A stretch of 64,000 bases of DNA, taken from positions 26,339 through 90,338 of the forward strand of contig JBGUBD010000014.1 in NCBI GenBank assembly GCA_041821185.1, given 5' to 3'. Shown here in pieces: positions 27,009 to 36,089 of the stretch. Origin of the DNA: Phycisphaerales bacterium AB-hyl4 (GTDB taxonomy: Bacteria > Planctomycetota > Phycisphaerae > Phycisphaerales > Phycisphaeraceae). The position numbers were made by a program, and so were the translations under genes. Position 1 is the stretch's first letter. Each line of letters starts with the position of its first letter. A model generated the notes under the pieces. The model was given only the letters and a program-made list of their open reading frames with translations. It was not told where the DNA came from and ran no database searches.

Positions 27009-28136
27009 ATGCCCCCTACACGAACCCAAATCGCAAAGCGGTCGAACGTCTCCGTCTCGCTGGTTTCGCGTGTCTTGAATGGTGATCCGACGCTGCGAGT
27101 GCGGGAAGAAACCCGCAACCGCATCGTGGCGGTTTACAACGAAATGGGGGGGGGGGGAGACCCCGGGGAGGCAAGCGAAGCTGAGCAGGAACCGCGTCGA
27201 ATTTCGCAGCGGCTGGCGCACAACATCGTATTGCCGATGGATCGGGCTTTCGAAAATCTGTCAAAGCCGCTGTTTACCAGCACGGTAGCCGTGCTCGTGC
27301 AGAATCTGCAGGCGGAACTTCAAAAGGCAGGCTTTCGCTTGAGCGTTGTCTTCTTCGATCCACACCGTCGTCGCCAATGGTTTAAAGAGCTGTTGGGTGC
27401 GAAAAACTACGGGGATGGCCTGTTGCTGCTGGGTGGCGTCCTGAATGACGAGTTTGCTCGGTTGCTCATCCGGAGCGGTTACCCACACGTCAGTATCGAC
27501 TCTCGTGACGAGCAGCGAGGGGCTCATACGGTCATGGTGCATAGCCTTGGCGGAATGAGGCTTGCCGTTCAACATCTGCGCGAGTTGGGGCATCAGCGCA
27601 TTGGCTTTTTGGGGCCTCGGGAAGCCCCGCGGTTACCCCAGTTTACCATGGCAATGTGTGAAGCCCATATGCCGATAGAAGAGGCCTGGCATTGTTTTGC
27701 TCCTGGTTACGATGTGGCGATGTCGGAAGATGATTGGCGAACGATCGGCCGGGATGTCATGGGGCATTGCATTGACGGTCGAGTCGCACGGGACGTCGGG
27801 CATGCGACGGCATTCATCTGCCACAACGACCGTCTTGCCTTGGGGGCGGTTGATGCGCTGCGGCAGCGCGGCTTGGAGCCGGGCAAGGATCTGTCTCTAG
27901 TCGGCTACGACAATATGGAAGATCGCATTCACGAAGCAGCGCCGGCTGTGCCGATTTTGAGCACGATCGACAATCCGATGGACCTTGTCGGGCAGATTTG
28001 CGCGCGTCGTCTGATCAACCAGATCGTACATGGCCAGCACGATGTCGTTCATGAGTATGTTCCTACAAAGCTGATCGTTCGCCAGACAACGGGGATATGC
28101 GTTGAATCGCAATCACACATGATGGTTGCGAGGTAA
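27009..28136 (+). CDS. LacI-family transcriptional regulator A
   Basis: 375 residues from the ATG at 27009 (GAGG and AGGA upstream). The HTH is TRTQIAKRSNVSVSLVSRVL, and the periplasmic-binding-protein-like sensor domain starts near residue 95 (FTSTVAVLVQNLQAELQKAG, DGLLLLGGVLNDEFARLLIR, HLRELGHQRIGFLGP, FICHNDRLALGAVDALRQRG, LSLVGYDNM). Such proteins repress sugar genes until a sugar ligand binds. It heads cassette A: pseudopilin and DUF4838 enzyme follow on the same strand. Odd feature: a run of 12 G (27146-27157) just after the HTH region, where LacI proteins usually have YxPN, followed by an acidic insert. One-base slippage would abolish the sensor domain. Confidence 0.88.
   Translation: MPPTRTQIAKRSNVSVSLVSRVLNGDPTLRVREETRNRIVAVYNEMGGGGDPGEASEAEQEPRRISQRLAHNIVLPMDRAFENLSKPLFTSTVAVLVQNLQAELQKAGFRLSVVFFDPHRRRQWFKELLGAKNYGDGLLLLGGVLNDEFARLLIRSGYPHVSIDSRDEQRGAHTVMVHSLGGMRLAVQHLRELGHQRIGFLGPREAPRLPQFTMAMCEAHMPIEEAWHCFAPGYDVAMSEDDWRTIGRDVMGHCIDGRVARDVGHATAFICHNDRLALGAVDALRQRGLEPGKDLSLVGYDNMEDRIHEAAPAVPILSTIDNPMDLVGQICARRLINQIVHGQHDVVHEYVPTKLIVRQTTGICVESQSHMMVAR
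27146..27157 (+). repeat. Poly-G tract (12 G) inside the LacI gene
   Basis: Twelve consecutive G bases, read as the end of ATG plus GGG GGG GGG and the start of GGA. A homopolymer of this length is the classic substrate for slipped-strand phase variation, and it is not needed to encode glycine. Confidence 0.9.
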
Positions 28137-28229
28137 CGGCAGGGGATAAGGCTTCTGTTGCCTGGCTTGATATAGAGTATCCAATCCATATTATCTTCAT
28201 CACTTATCGTACCTGGAAGGAGCGTAGAG

Positions 28230-28961
28230 ATGCGTCGAGAAAAGGGTTTTACGCTGATCGAATTGCTGGTGGTTATTAGTATTACCTCGCTATTAATCGC
28301 AATTCTCTTGCCGGCGCTGAGCGCCGCACGGAGGTCGGCGCAGGCGATCGAGTGCATGAGTAAGCTGCGGCAAATTGGGATAGGCATGCAAGTCTACAGT
28401 TTTGACCATGATGACTATTTTCCTCCGGCTCGATTCGAGTATCTCGGGACTACCAACTATTACTGGGCGCACATGCTCGATCGCCGTGAGTATTTCCCTG
28501 CCGGCGCAGACTGGGAAAATCACCTGTGCCCTCAAGCTCCGAACAAGGGGAGGACAGGTCTATTCGGCTTCCCCGGCTGGAACTGGTGGTTTACTTCCTA
28601 CGGGTACAACATCCACTACGTCGGCGGATCCTACTTTGAGTCTGGAGTGAGTAATGACACGCCGGCAAAAACGATGCAAATTCGAAATCCGTCAACGACG
28701 TTGGTGCTTGCCGATGCGTCCAGTGCGAATGCTACCGGATACTTTGCCGACGAATACACGGGTTACAATCACATCTGGTCGACTTCCACGATCGCCAATT
28801 CCGGCCGACCGGATCCACGTCATAGCGACGCGGCGAACATCGCGTGGGCGGACGGGCACGCCAGTGCCGTGAAATCCCCCACAGGTCAGTGGCAAGGCCT
28901 GTATGAAGAAGGTGTGCTTGGGAACCCAAACTATGCTGGCAACGCTTGGGACCGAAACTAG
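28230..28961 (+). CDS. Pseudopilin with H-X9-DG C-terminal motif (cassette A)
   Basis: 243 residues; AAGGAG upstream of the ATG. The N-terminus is a type IV prepilin signal, [20 protein letters not shown] with Gly before Phe and Glu at +5, followed by [24 protein letters not shown] as in other planctomycete members. The C-terminus has [12 protein letters not shown], fitting the H-X9-DG signature. Predicted to be processed by a prepilin peptidase and assembled in, or transported by, a type II-secretion-like system. Between LacI A and the DUF4838 gene. Confidence 0.9.
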   Translation: MRREKGFTLIELLVVISITSLLIAILLPALSAARRSAQAIECMSKLRQIGIGMQVYSFDHDDYFPPARFEYLGTTNYYWAHMLDRREYFPAGADWENHLCPQAPNKGRTGLFGFPGWNWWFTSYGYNIHYVGGSYFESGVSNDTPAKTMQIRNPSTTLVLADASSANATGYFADEYTGYNHIWSTSTIANSGRPDPRHSDAANIAWADGHASAVKSPTGQWQGLYEEGVLGNPNYAGNAWDRN

Positions 28962-29012
28962 ATCACTCCGCACCGGATGTCCGCCGTCGGAGACACCGCG
29001 AAAGGATTCAGC

Positions 29013-31598
29013 ATGGGTTTTTCAGAATGCGTAGCCGCGTTATCGAACGCGGTCGACTGCTCGAAACGGATCGGCTCCTCTGTACATGCGTGCCCGGAGG
29101 TCTTCGTCATATCTCGGGCTCCTGCCTGGATGCTGGCCATACTAGTCATGGCAAGCGTTGTGTCAGGCCATGAATCGCCAGCGATGACACTGGTGGATAG
29201 GGGCGAGGCGCGGGTCGTTGTGGTGGTGGCGGATGAGCCGACTGCCATCTCGCTTCTCGCCGTCGATGAACTGGTATTGCATGTGGAAAAGGCGACGGGC
29301 GTCACATTGCCTGTCGCTCGCGAGTCCAGCATTCCAGACGGCTATGGATCACGTCTCTACTTGGGGAACACCAAGGCTGCTGCCGCGCAAGGTATCGATT
29401 CTGAGAGCATGGAGCCGGATGCATTCCTGCTGAGGACGGTAGAGGCCGATCTGTATGTGGTGGGCAGAGAGGATGGCCTGCTTGTAAGTAAGCCAGTCAT
29501 GTACGGCACCGGCTCGTATGGATACAGCGGAACACTGTTCGGCGTTTACGAAGTGCTGGAACGGTACGTGGGGGTGCGGTGGTTGTGGCCAGGTGATCTG
29601 GGTACCTATGTGCCCCGCACGAAGGCGGTGGTGATCGATTCGCTTGATGAAATGGTGCGAATGAAGCTGCAGCGCCGCCAATTCGGCGTGTCGTGGATTC
29701 GGAGGGCAGTTGAAAACTATTCGTCCCGCATGGAACGGATTGCCTTTTCGGAAGACGGGCTCCGAAACTACGCTCGAGACCTGGAGGTGTATCTGAGGCG
29801 GCACAGGGTTGGGGGCGACCGCTCCCATCCATATGTAGACCACCGCTTCCATGATTGGTGGAGTCGCTACGGAAAGGAACACCCCGAGTGGTTTATGATG
29901 AACAAGGCGGGCGAGCGCACGGGGCCAGCCTTGTGTGTGTCCAATCCAGACTTGCACCGTTTCATCGTGGATCAGGCTTGGGATGGCAGCGCCGAAGACC
30001 GATGGCATCTAAACATTGGAGAAGTCGATGTCCGGGTGTATTGCCAGTGCGAAACGTGCCTGGAGTGGGATCGGCCTCAGCCGAAGGGGTTTGCCGAATA
30101 CTCTACATCGAATCGCTATGCCCGGTTTTGGAAGGCGGTGCGAGACCTGGCAGTGGAACGCAATCCGAAGGCGCTTCCTAAAACCTTTCTGTACATGAAT
30201 TACACTCATGCCCCCACGATCGACATTGATCTTTCAGGTATCTATGGAGAGTTTGTTCCATGGTTTTCGGGATTTAATCCGTATTACCCAATGCCCGACA
30301 GGGAGCACGCATATCTGAAGCAGCAGTGGCGTGACTGGAGTCGGACTGGCATTACGATGGCGTACCGTCCGAACTATCTGCTGGGTGGGTACGTGTTGCC
30401 GCATCTGAGCACGTGGCAGGCTGGGGATATGTTTCAGTTCGCATACCGGCATGGAATGGTCGGCCATTACTATGATTCACTCTGGGGGCAGTGGGCAGTA
30501 CGGGGGCCGATGTATTACATCCACATGCGCCTCTCAGCCGACCCGGAGGCGGACATCGAGGTGTTGCGTGAGGAATTTTTTTCCTCGTTCGGCCCAGCGG
30601 CAAAAGAAGTAGAAGCATATTTCAATTACTGGGAGTCATACTCTCGGCATGAAGCTCCAAGAGGTGGGGTGGATTGGCACGACCCAAGGCGGGCGCATAT
30701 GGCCTATCCCCCAGAAGTGTTCGGTCCTGCCGAGCGGATTCTTGATAGGGCAATGAGCGCTGCGCGTGAGAGTGCGAGTAGCGAATTCTCTGAGCGCGTG
30801 GAGTTTCTCCAGTCGGGCTTGAAGCATACGCGGCTGTCATTGGAATTCATCGGCACGCTCGGGCATCAGGGTGCGATCCCTCGGGATGATAAGGAGCGGT
30901 TTCGTACCGTTCGTGAAGCGATGGAGAGGTTGGTTCAGTTTCGGCGTGCACACGAACACATGTATATCGCCGATTATGTCGCTGCTGCTACGATTGAGAT
31001 GAATCGAATCGACTTGGACGTGCTTTATGAAGCGTTCGAAGATGTGAGGGTAGATGCCGCGTCTGACTCTGCTGAAATGCCTTGGGGGCAGTGGTACTTC
31101 CGAAAGGATGAGCAGGGTGTGGGTATAAAGCAGGAGTGGTTTATCGCAGACCTGGATAAGACTAGCAAAGGCATTCAACAGTACGACGATGGCGGCGTTG
31201 CGTACTTGATCGACCGTCAGTACTGGATGCCTGTGCGGGTGCCTGCCCGACTGTCCGAAACGCCTGCGGGGGACTACCTGGGCTACGGCTGGTATGTAAC
31301 TACATTCAATATGCCCAAGTTATGGACGGAACAGTCGGTGCGTCTGCGGTTTGAAGGCGTTGACGAACAAGCGTGGGTCTATGTCAACGGGAAGATGGTT
31401 GGCGAGCATACGGTCGAATCTGAGAACAAGCCTGTCGAGGAACTTTGGGACCGTCCGTTTGAAATAGAAGTGGCCTCGGAAAGCTTTATACCGAATGGTG
31501 AAAACCTGCTTGTCGTGCGGATACACGCTTCGTCTGGAGCTGCAGGGATATGGGGCCCCGTTCAGGTGTATGTGATGGACGCGGAGCCCGCTGACTAA
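29013..31598 (+). CDS. Exported DUF4838 glycan-active protein (cassette A)
   Basis: 861 residues from the ATG at 29013, with AAAGGA six bases upstream; an ATG at 28977 lacks a site. Hydrophobic export segment WMLAILVMASVVSG near residues 40-52. The N-terminal domain resembles the alpha-glucuronidase/hexosaminidase accessory domain (LAVDELVLHVEKATGVTLPV, SRLYLGNTKAA). The DUF4838 core includes YSGTLFGVYEVLERYVGVRW, LWPGDLGTYVPR, HPEWFMMNKAGERTG, VSNPDLHRFIVDQAWDG, CQCETCLEWDRPQPKG. A C-terminal galactose-binding-like beta domain (QSVRLRFEGVDEQAWVYVNG, NLLVVRIHAS) ends it. Family members are predicted glycoside hydrolases of polysaccharide loci; the exact bond is unknown. Close paralogue of 47101-49575. 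Confidence 0.85.
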   Translation: MGFSECVAALSNAVDCSKRIGSSVHACPEVFVISRAPAWMLAILVMASVVSGHESPAMTLVDRGEARVVVVVADEPTAISLLAVDELVLHVEKATGVTLPVARESSIPDGYGSRLYLGNTKAAAAQGIDSESMEPDAFLLRTVEADLYVVGREDGLLVSKPVMYGTGSYGYSGTLFGVYEVLERYVGVRWLWPGDLGTYVPRTKAVVIDSLDEMVRMKLQRRQFGVSWIRRAVENYSSRMERIAFSEDGLRNYARDLEVYLRRHRVGGDRSHPYVDHRFHDWWSRYGKEHPEWFMMNKAGERTGPALCVSNPDLHRFIVDQAWDGSAEDRWHLNIGEVDVRVYCQCETCLEWDRPQPKGFAEYSTSNRYARFWKAVRDLAVERNPKALPKTFLYMNYTHAPTIDIDLSGIYGEFVPWFSGFNPYYPMPDREHAYLKQQWRDWSRTGITMAYRPNYLLGGYVLPHLSTWQAGDMFQFAYRHGMVGHYYDSLWGQWAVRGPMYYIHMRLSADPEADIEVLREEFFSSFGPAAKEVEAYFNYWESYSRHEAPRGGVDWHDPRRAHMAYPPEVFGPAERILDRAMSAARESASSEFSERVEFLQSGLKHTRLSLEFIGTLGHQGAIPRDDKERFRTVREAMERLVQFRRAHEHMYIADYVAAATIEMNRIDLDVLYEAFEDVRVDAASDSAEMPWGQWYFRKDEQGVGIKQEWFIADLDKTSKGIQQYDDGGVAYLIDRQYWMPVRVPARLSETPAGDYLGYGWYVTTFNMPKLWTEQSVRLRFEGVDEQAWVYVNGKMVGEHTVESENKPVEELWDRPFEIEVASESFIPNGENLLVVRIHASSGAAGIWGPVQVYVMDAEPAD

Positions 31599-31740
31599 AC
31601 GTGGGGAAGACAAACAGGGCGTAAGTCGTATTGTCTGAAAACGAGGCAGGGATCCCGGCCCGCTGTGTGTTGAGCAGGAGTCGGAGTACGGGCGGGTGGA
31701 TGCGTGCCGAGCCCCTACGGCGACGGGGCCAGGGACGGTT

Positions 31741-31800
31741 TTCCGAAGTGCTTCGCCTGACCGAGCGCGAGCGTCGCGACGTGGGCGACTTTCTCGTCCG
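31741..31800 (+). pseudogene. Fragment of a second dapA-like gene
   Basis: Encodes SEVLRLTERERRDVGDFLV, corresponding to SEVLRLSDRERRQVAEHLC of the intact DapA-like gene at 32871-33812; 14 consecutive bases are shared at GAAGTGCTTCGCCT. Nothing else of the gene is left. Shows that a second paralogue was once here. Confidence 0.65.
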
Positions 31801-31805
31801 GCATG

Positions 31806-31881
31806 CCGGCCGGCCTCGCTGGGGCTGATGCTGATCGGCGGCGCGTGTATGATGCTGCGGCGCAGGCACGGCGTCGCGTGA
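31806..31881 (+). pseudogene. PEP-CTERM tail fragment (fossil of cassette A surface protein)
   Basis: In one frame up to TGA at 31881 the sequence reads RPASLGLMLIGGACMMLRRR: PAS, one membrane helix and an Arg cluster, the C-terminal sorting signal of PEP-CTERM proteins without the rest of the gene. Cassettes B and C have full PEP-CTERM genes, so this is probably the eroded counterpart in cassette A. Confidence 0.65.
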
Positions 31882-31972
31882 GTTGACGGAATGTTTCTGT
31901 TTATCGCAGGCGCAAGAGCGCGACTGGCCGTGCTCTTGCGTCCTTCGTTCGCTTGTTGTGAAGGGCGTGGTG

Positions 31973-32767
31973 ATGTGGTGGCATGAGACATCCTGGCCGA
32001 CGATAGACGCGTTGCCGAAGGATCGGCCGGTGGTGATTCCGCTTGGTGCCTGCGAGCAGCACGGCCGACACCTGCCCGTGTTCGTTGACACGATTCAGGT
32101 CACCGCCATCGCCGAGCAGGTCGAGCGTCGCCTGGCCGAGCAGGTCATCGTTACGCCCACGTTCTGGCTGGGCTCGTCGCATCATCACCTGGACTTCCCT
32201 GGCACGGTCAGCGTTCGGCCGACGCTTTACACCCAGGTGATCCAGGACGTCGCACGCAGCATCCTCCGCGCCGGCTTCCGACGCTTGTTCTTCCTCAACG
32301 GCCACGGCGGCAACGAAGTGCCCGGCGCTCAAGCCTTGGCGGACCTGGTTGCCACGGACGACCTGGCCGACGCGGCGCACCTGACCTTCGCCTCCTGGTG
32401 GCAGGTCGGCGGGCAGAGTCTCAAAGCCGATCGGCACGATATGGCATCGCCCCAGATTACGCATGCCTGCGAATATGAAACCTCGATGATGCTGTTCCTT
32501 CGCCCCGACCTCGTCCAGCAACAGTTGGCACAGGACGTTGAATTGGTGCTCGACAAGCAGTGGTGCGTCACCGGCGGGGTTAAGGTGTTCCGCCGATTCC
32601 ATCGCCTCACCGACACGGGCAACATGGGATCGCCTTCGACTGCCAGCAGTGAAAAAGGCCAATCCATCTGCAATGCCGTAGTGGATGACATCGTGGCGTT
32701 CCTTGAGTCATTCGCTGGATGGCCTGACCTGCCGGCCCAAGGCCCAGTCCGCCAGGGTGGCCAGTGA
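31973..32767 (+). CDS. Creatininase-family amidohydrolase
   Basis: 264 residues from the ATG at 31973 (AAGGGCGTGG upstream). Metal-binding motif GACEQHGRHLPVFVDT (E, H, D ligands) and the conserved NGHGGNE, plus HACEYETSMMLFL with the late Glu. The family hydrolyses cyclic amides or removes formamide groups; planctomycetes have many members of unknown substrate. First gene of the catabolic operon; followed 103 bp later by the DapA-like gene. Confidence 0.88.
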   Translation: MWWHETSWPTIDALPKDRPVVIPLGACEQHGRHLPVFVDTIQVTAIAEQVERRLAEQVIVTPTFWLGSSHHHLDFPGTVSVRPTLYTQVIQDVARSILRAGFRRLFFLNGHGGNEVPGAQALADLVATDDLADAAHLTFASWWQVGGQSLKADRHDMASPQITHACEYETSMMLFLRPDLVQQQLAQDVELVLDKQWCVTGGVKVFRRFHRLTDTGNMGSPSTASSEKGQSICNAVVDDIVAFLESFAGWPDLPAQGPVRQGGQ

Positions 32768-32870
32768 CTGCCGAATACGATCCGTACAATCCACTTTTGG
32801 CCTGAGCATGACGAACTCATGCAAGCGTCGTATCAATCACGAATCACCGCTACGAATAGGAAATGTTGCC

Positions 32871-33812
32871 ATGGGCGGCCCTGACGTCAACCCGACCAAG
32901 AACCTTCGCGGTGTGCTGCCTGTCTTTCAGATGCCATACCACGATGACGAATCGATCGACTACACAACGCTCGATCAGCACATCGACTGGATCTACGAGC
33001 AAGGGGCCCACGGCCTCGTGTTCGCCATGGTTTCGGAAGTGCTTCGCCTTTCCGACAGGGAACGACGTCAGGTGGCAGAGCATCTTTGCAAGACCAACCG
33101 CGACCGGGGGGCCGTGATCATCAGCGTTGGCGCGGAAAGCACCCACACGGCCTGCGAACTGGCCCGGCATGCCGAATCGGTCGGCGCCGATGCGATCATG
33201 GCCATCCCCCCCGTCTCGACCGCTATCGACGAAGCGGAACTGCGTCACTACTACGACCGCCTCGCAAATGCGTTGACCATTCCCGTCATCGTCCAGGACG
33301 CCAGCGGGTATGTCGGCAAGCCCATGTCGATCGACTTCCAGGCGGCGCTGCGCCGCGACCTGGGCGACCGCATCATGTTCAAGCCCGAAGCCACTCCCAT
33401 CGGCCCGCGGCTGTCCGCCCTGCGTGAAGCAACGGCAGGTCAGGCTGACATCTTTGAAGGCACGGGGGGGATCGCCCTGGTCGACAGCTACCGTCGCGGC
33501 ATCGTCGGAACCATGCCCGGCGGCGACCTCGTCTGGGCCCTCGCCGCGTTGTGGCAGGCGCTGGAGGCCGGCGACGACCAGCGCACTTACCGTATCTCGC
33601 TGCCGCTCTCGTCACTGGTGGCGATCCAGACCAGCCTCGACAGCTTCCTCGCGGTCGAAAAGTACCTGCTGCAGAAACAGGGCGTGTTCCCGAACACAGT
33701 CGTGCGCGGGCCGCGCGGCTACCAGCTCGATGAGGAAACCCGACAGGAGGTCGATCGACTGTTCGATCTGCTCACCGCTTCGGTCTACGACATGGCAGGG
33801 GAGTCGGCATGA
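32871..33812 (+). CDS. DapA/NanA-family aldolase or dehydratase
   Basis: 313 residues from the ATG at 32871 (TAGGAAATG upstream). TIM-barrel class I aldolase family: NLRGVLPVFQMPYHDDESID, HGLVFAMVSEVLRLSDRER, VIISVGAESTHTACELARHA, GADAIMAIPP, and the Schiff-base lysine in RIMFKPEATP. The catalytic-Tyr region is IVQDASGYVG, so the usual YNxP is altered. Members cleave 2-keto-3-deoxy sugar acids or form dihydrodipicolinate; the operon favours the first (inference). Overlaps the next gene by 4 bp. Confidence 0.85.
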   Translation: MGGPDVNPTKNLRGVLPVFQMPYHDDESIDYTTLDQHIDWIYEQGAHGLVFAMVSEVLRLSDRERRQVAEHLCKTNRDRGAVIISVGAESTHTACELARHAESVGADAIMAIPPVSTAIDEAELRHYYDRLANALTIPVIVQDASGYVGKPMSIDFQAALRRDLGDRIMFKPEATPIGPRLSALREATAGQADIFEGTGGIALVDSYRRGIVGTMPGGDLVWALAALWQALEAGDDQRTYRISLPLSSLVAIQTSLDSFLAVEKYLLQKQGVFPNTVVRGPRGYQLDEETRQEVDRLFDLLTASVYDMAGESA

Positions 33813-34678
33813 TCATTGACGTGCACAGCCACGCGTGGCAGTACCCGCGCCATTTCAATGATGACTTCCGCGAGCAGGCCCGCCAGGCACGCAACGGTGA
33901 GGAAGTCGACCTGACCGTGCAGTACGAGGCCTACGCCGCCGCTGCACCCGCCGAGACGCGCAACATCGTGTTTGGGGGCAAGGCGCGATTGTCCGGCCTG
34001 TGGGTCGACGACGACTATGTCGCCGACTACGTCGCCCGCCACCCCGACCGCGTGCTCGGCTACCTCTCCGTCGATCCCACGCAGGATGGCTACGAAAAAG
34101 ACATGCGACGCGGCCATGAGGAGCTGGGCCTTTGTGGCATCAAGCTGTTGCCGATGTACGCCGGCTTCGAGCCGCAGGACGATCGGCTCGACCCGCTGTG
34201 GCGATACGCCGCCCGTCATCGCCTGCCCGTGTTGTTGCACACGGGCACGACCTTCATCCGGCAGGCGCCGCTGCATTGCACCTTGCCCCGGCACATCGAT
34301 GCCGTGGCCCGACGCCATCCCGACGTGACGATTGTCATGGCTCACCTGGGCCACCCGTACGAAGGCGAGTGCGTGGCTGTGATTCGCAAGCATCCCAATG
34401 TCTATGCCGACATCAGCGCCCTGCACTACCGCCTCTATCAGCTTTACAACAGCCTGATGCTGGTACAGGAGTACGGTGTGTGGAACAAGCTCCTGTTCGG
34501 CAGCGACTATCCTTTCACCACCGTCAACGCGTCAATTGAGGGCCTGCGACACCTCAACGACATGGTCGAGGGCACGTCTCTGCCTCGGCTGGACGAAAAG
34601 CAGATCGAAGCGCTGATCCATCGCGACAGCCTGCATCTGCTGGGCCTGGCGGACAAACTGCGTTCAGCATCCGCGTAA
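33809..34678 (+). CDS. Amidohydrolase family 2 protein, possible sugar lactonase
   Basis: 289 residues. TIM-barrel amidohydrolase-2 motifs: VHSHAW (HxH metal ligands, residues 5-7), LLHTGTTF, IVMAHLGHPYEG and FGSDYPFTT (catalytic Asp). Relatives include fuconolactonase and 2-pyrone-4,6-dicarboxylate hydrolase, as well as decarboxylases. With an SDR and a sugar-acid dehydratase alongside, lactone hydrolysis is the best guess. ATGA overlap with the aldolase gene. Confidence 0.85.
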   Translation: MIIDVHSHAWQYPRHFNDDFREQARQARNGEEVDLTVQYEAYAAAAPAETRNIVFGGKARLSGLWVDDDYVADYVARHPDRVLGYLSVDPTQDGYEKDMRRGHEELGLCGIKLLPMYAGFEPQDDRLDPLWRYAARHRLPVLLHTGTTFIRQAPLHCTLPRHIDAVARRHPDVTIVMAHLGHPYEGECVAVIRKHPNVYADISALHYRLYQLYNSLMLVQEYGVWNKLLFGSDYPFTTVNASIEGLRHLNDMVEGTSLPRLDEKQIEALIHRDSLHLLGLADKLRSASA

Positions 34679-34742
34679 CGCGAGCCGTACGATAAACGCC
34701 GGGCAGCCGTGCCTGGTTGAATAAGCAGACGGAAGGACAACA

Positions 34743-35165
34743 ATGGACGCAACGATACAACCGCAATGCAAAGCTCCGGTGTTTCCCAATGGGCAGGACA
34801 CATCGGTCGCGCCGTATTCGCCGGGGCTGCGTGTCGGGCCGTGGGTCTTCGTGTCCGGACAGGGGCCGTTAAACTTTGAAACGATGCGTTTTGAAACGGA
34901 TCGGGGCATCGAGCACGAGGCACGACTTACGCTTGAGAACGTGCGATCCGTGCTGGAGGCGGCCGGTTGCAAACTGACCGACGTGGTCAAGGTCACGGTC
35001 TACTTGCAGAACATGAACGACTTTGTCCGGTTCAATGAGGTCTACAAGCAGGTTTTCGCTGAACCCTGGCCGGCTCGCACCGCGGTGCAGGCGGTGCTGG
35101 GCGCGGGAATCTCCATCGAAATCGACGCCATCGCCATTGCCGGCTGCGGCAGCGACGGGGCTTGA
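34743..35165 (+). CDS. ridA: RidA/YjgF-family enamine/imine deaminase
   Basis: 140 residues; AAGGAC upstream. Typical fold and residues: PYSPGLRVGPWVFVSGQGP, LTLENVRSVLEAAGCKLTDV, VKVTVYLQNMNDF, the catalytic Arg in WPARTAVQAVLGAG and Glu in IEIDAIA. RidA proteins hydrolyse reactive imines, or act as pathway-specific deaminases when encoded in catabolic operons. Symbol in the family sense. Confidence 0.88.
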   Translation: MDATIQPQCKAPVFPNGQDTSVAPYSPGLRVGPWVFVSGQGPLNFETMRFETDRGIEHEARLTLENVRSVLEAAGCKLTDVVKVTVYLQNMNDFVRFNEVYKQVFAEPWPARTAVQAVLGAGISIEIDAIAIAGCGSDGA

Positions 35166-35192
35166 ACATGACACGCGGAAAGGAACACAGCG

Positions 35193-36089
35193 ATGGCCGA
35201 GCCGTTGCAGGTATTTAATCAATCGTGCTTCGCCGGGCGGGCGTATGGCGTGACTGGCGGGTCGCGTGGCATTGGCAGGGCGGTGGTGCAGGGACTGCTC
35301 GATTGCGGCGCCTCGGTCATGACGCTGGCACGCGACAGCGCGACCCTGGAACGGCTCGAAGCGTCCTTGCCCGACGAGCAGCGGGCGCGTCTGCTCTGGC
35401 GTGCCGCCGACGTGAGTTACGCCGACGTGTTGCGTGAAGCGGTCGATGCGGCCGGCGAGAAGTTCGGCCGAATGGACGGCTGGGTCAGCAACGCCATGTG
35501 CAACCCCGGCCAAAGCCTCGCCGATCATGACGAAAGCAGCTTCGAGCAGGCGTGGCAGGTCAACACGCTGGCCGCCTGGCGTGCGGCGAAGCTGCTGCAA
35601 CCGCACTTCGAGCGGGTCGGCGGCGGCGCGCTTGTTCACGTCAGCTCTGTCATGGCCCAGCAGACCGTGCCCAACCAGACCGCCTACACCAGTTCCAAGG
35701 CCGCCCTGGAAGGCCTCACCCGCGCATTGGCGGTGGAGCTTGCCACGCTGCGCGTGCGGGTGAACACCGTGGTCGCCGGTTTCGTGTTGACCTACTCCGG
35801 CATGCCTGATCGCGAGTCGTGGACCGAGCGTGAGCGCCTCGCCGCCGAGGTGGTCGAGGAGGTGAATTACCATTCCCACCCCTGGCCGGGCGCGGGAATG
35901 CCGGAGGACGCGGCCGCCACCGTGCTCTTCCTGCTCTCCGATGCAGCTCGATTCGTCACCGGCACCACGCTGGTGGTCGACGGCGGCATGACCGTGGACC
36001 TGCGCCTCTTGGCCGATACCCGTCGAGTGGCAGCGGCCCAGCGGATCGGGCAACTTCAGCAAAAGCAGGAGGAGTTTGGCGATGAGTAA
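35193..36089 (+). CDS. Short-chain dehydrogenase/reductase
   Basis: 298 residues. NAD(P)-binding TGGSRGIG at 21-28, catalytic Ser near 151-152 (VHVSSVMAQ), and YTSSK with Tyr165 and Lys169; C-terminal TTLVVDGGMTVD. Longer than the usual 250 by a C-terminal tail. Likely oxidises a sugar or sugar acid in the operon (inference). Overlaps the next gene by 8 bp. Confidence 0.9.
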   Translation: MAEPLQVFNQSCFAGRAYGVTGGSRGIGRAVVQGLLDCGASVMTLARDSATLERLEASLPDEQRARLLWRAADVSYADVLREAVDAAGEKFGRMDGWVSNAMCNPGQSLADHDESSFEQAWQVNTLAAWRAAKLLQPHFERVGGGALVHVSSVMAQQTVPNQTAYTSSKAALEGLTRALAVELATLRVRVNTVVAGFVLTYSGMPDRESWTERERLAAEVVEEVNYHSHPWPGAGMPEDAAATVLFLLSDAARFVTGTTLVVDGGMTVDLRLLADTRRVAAAQRIGQLQQKQEEFGDE

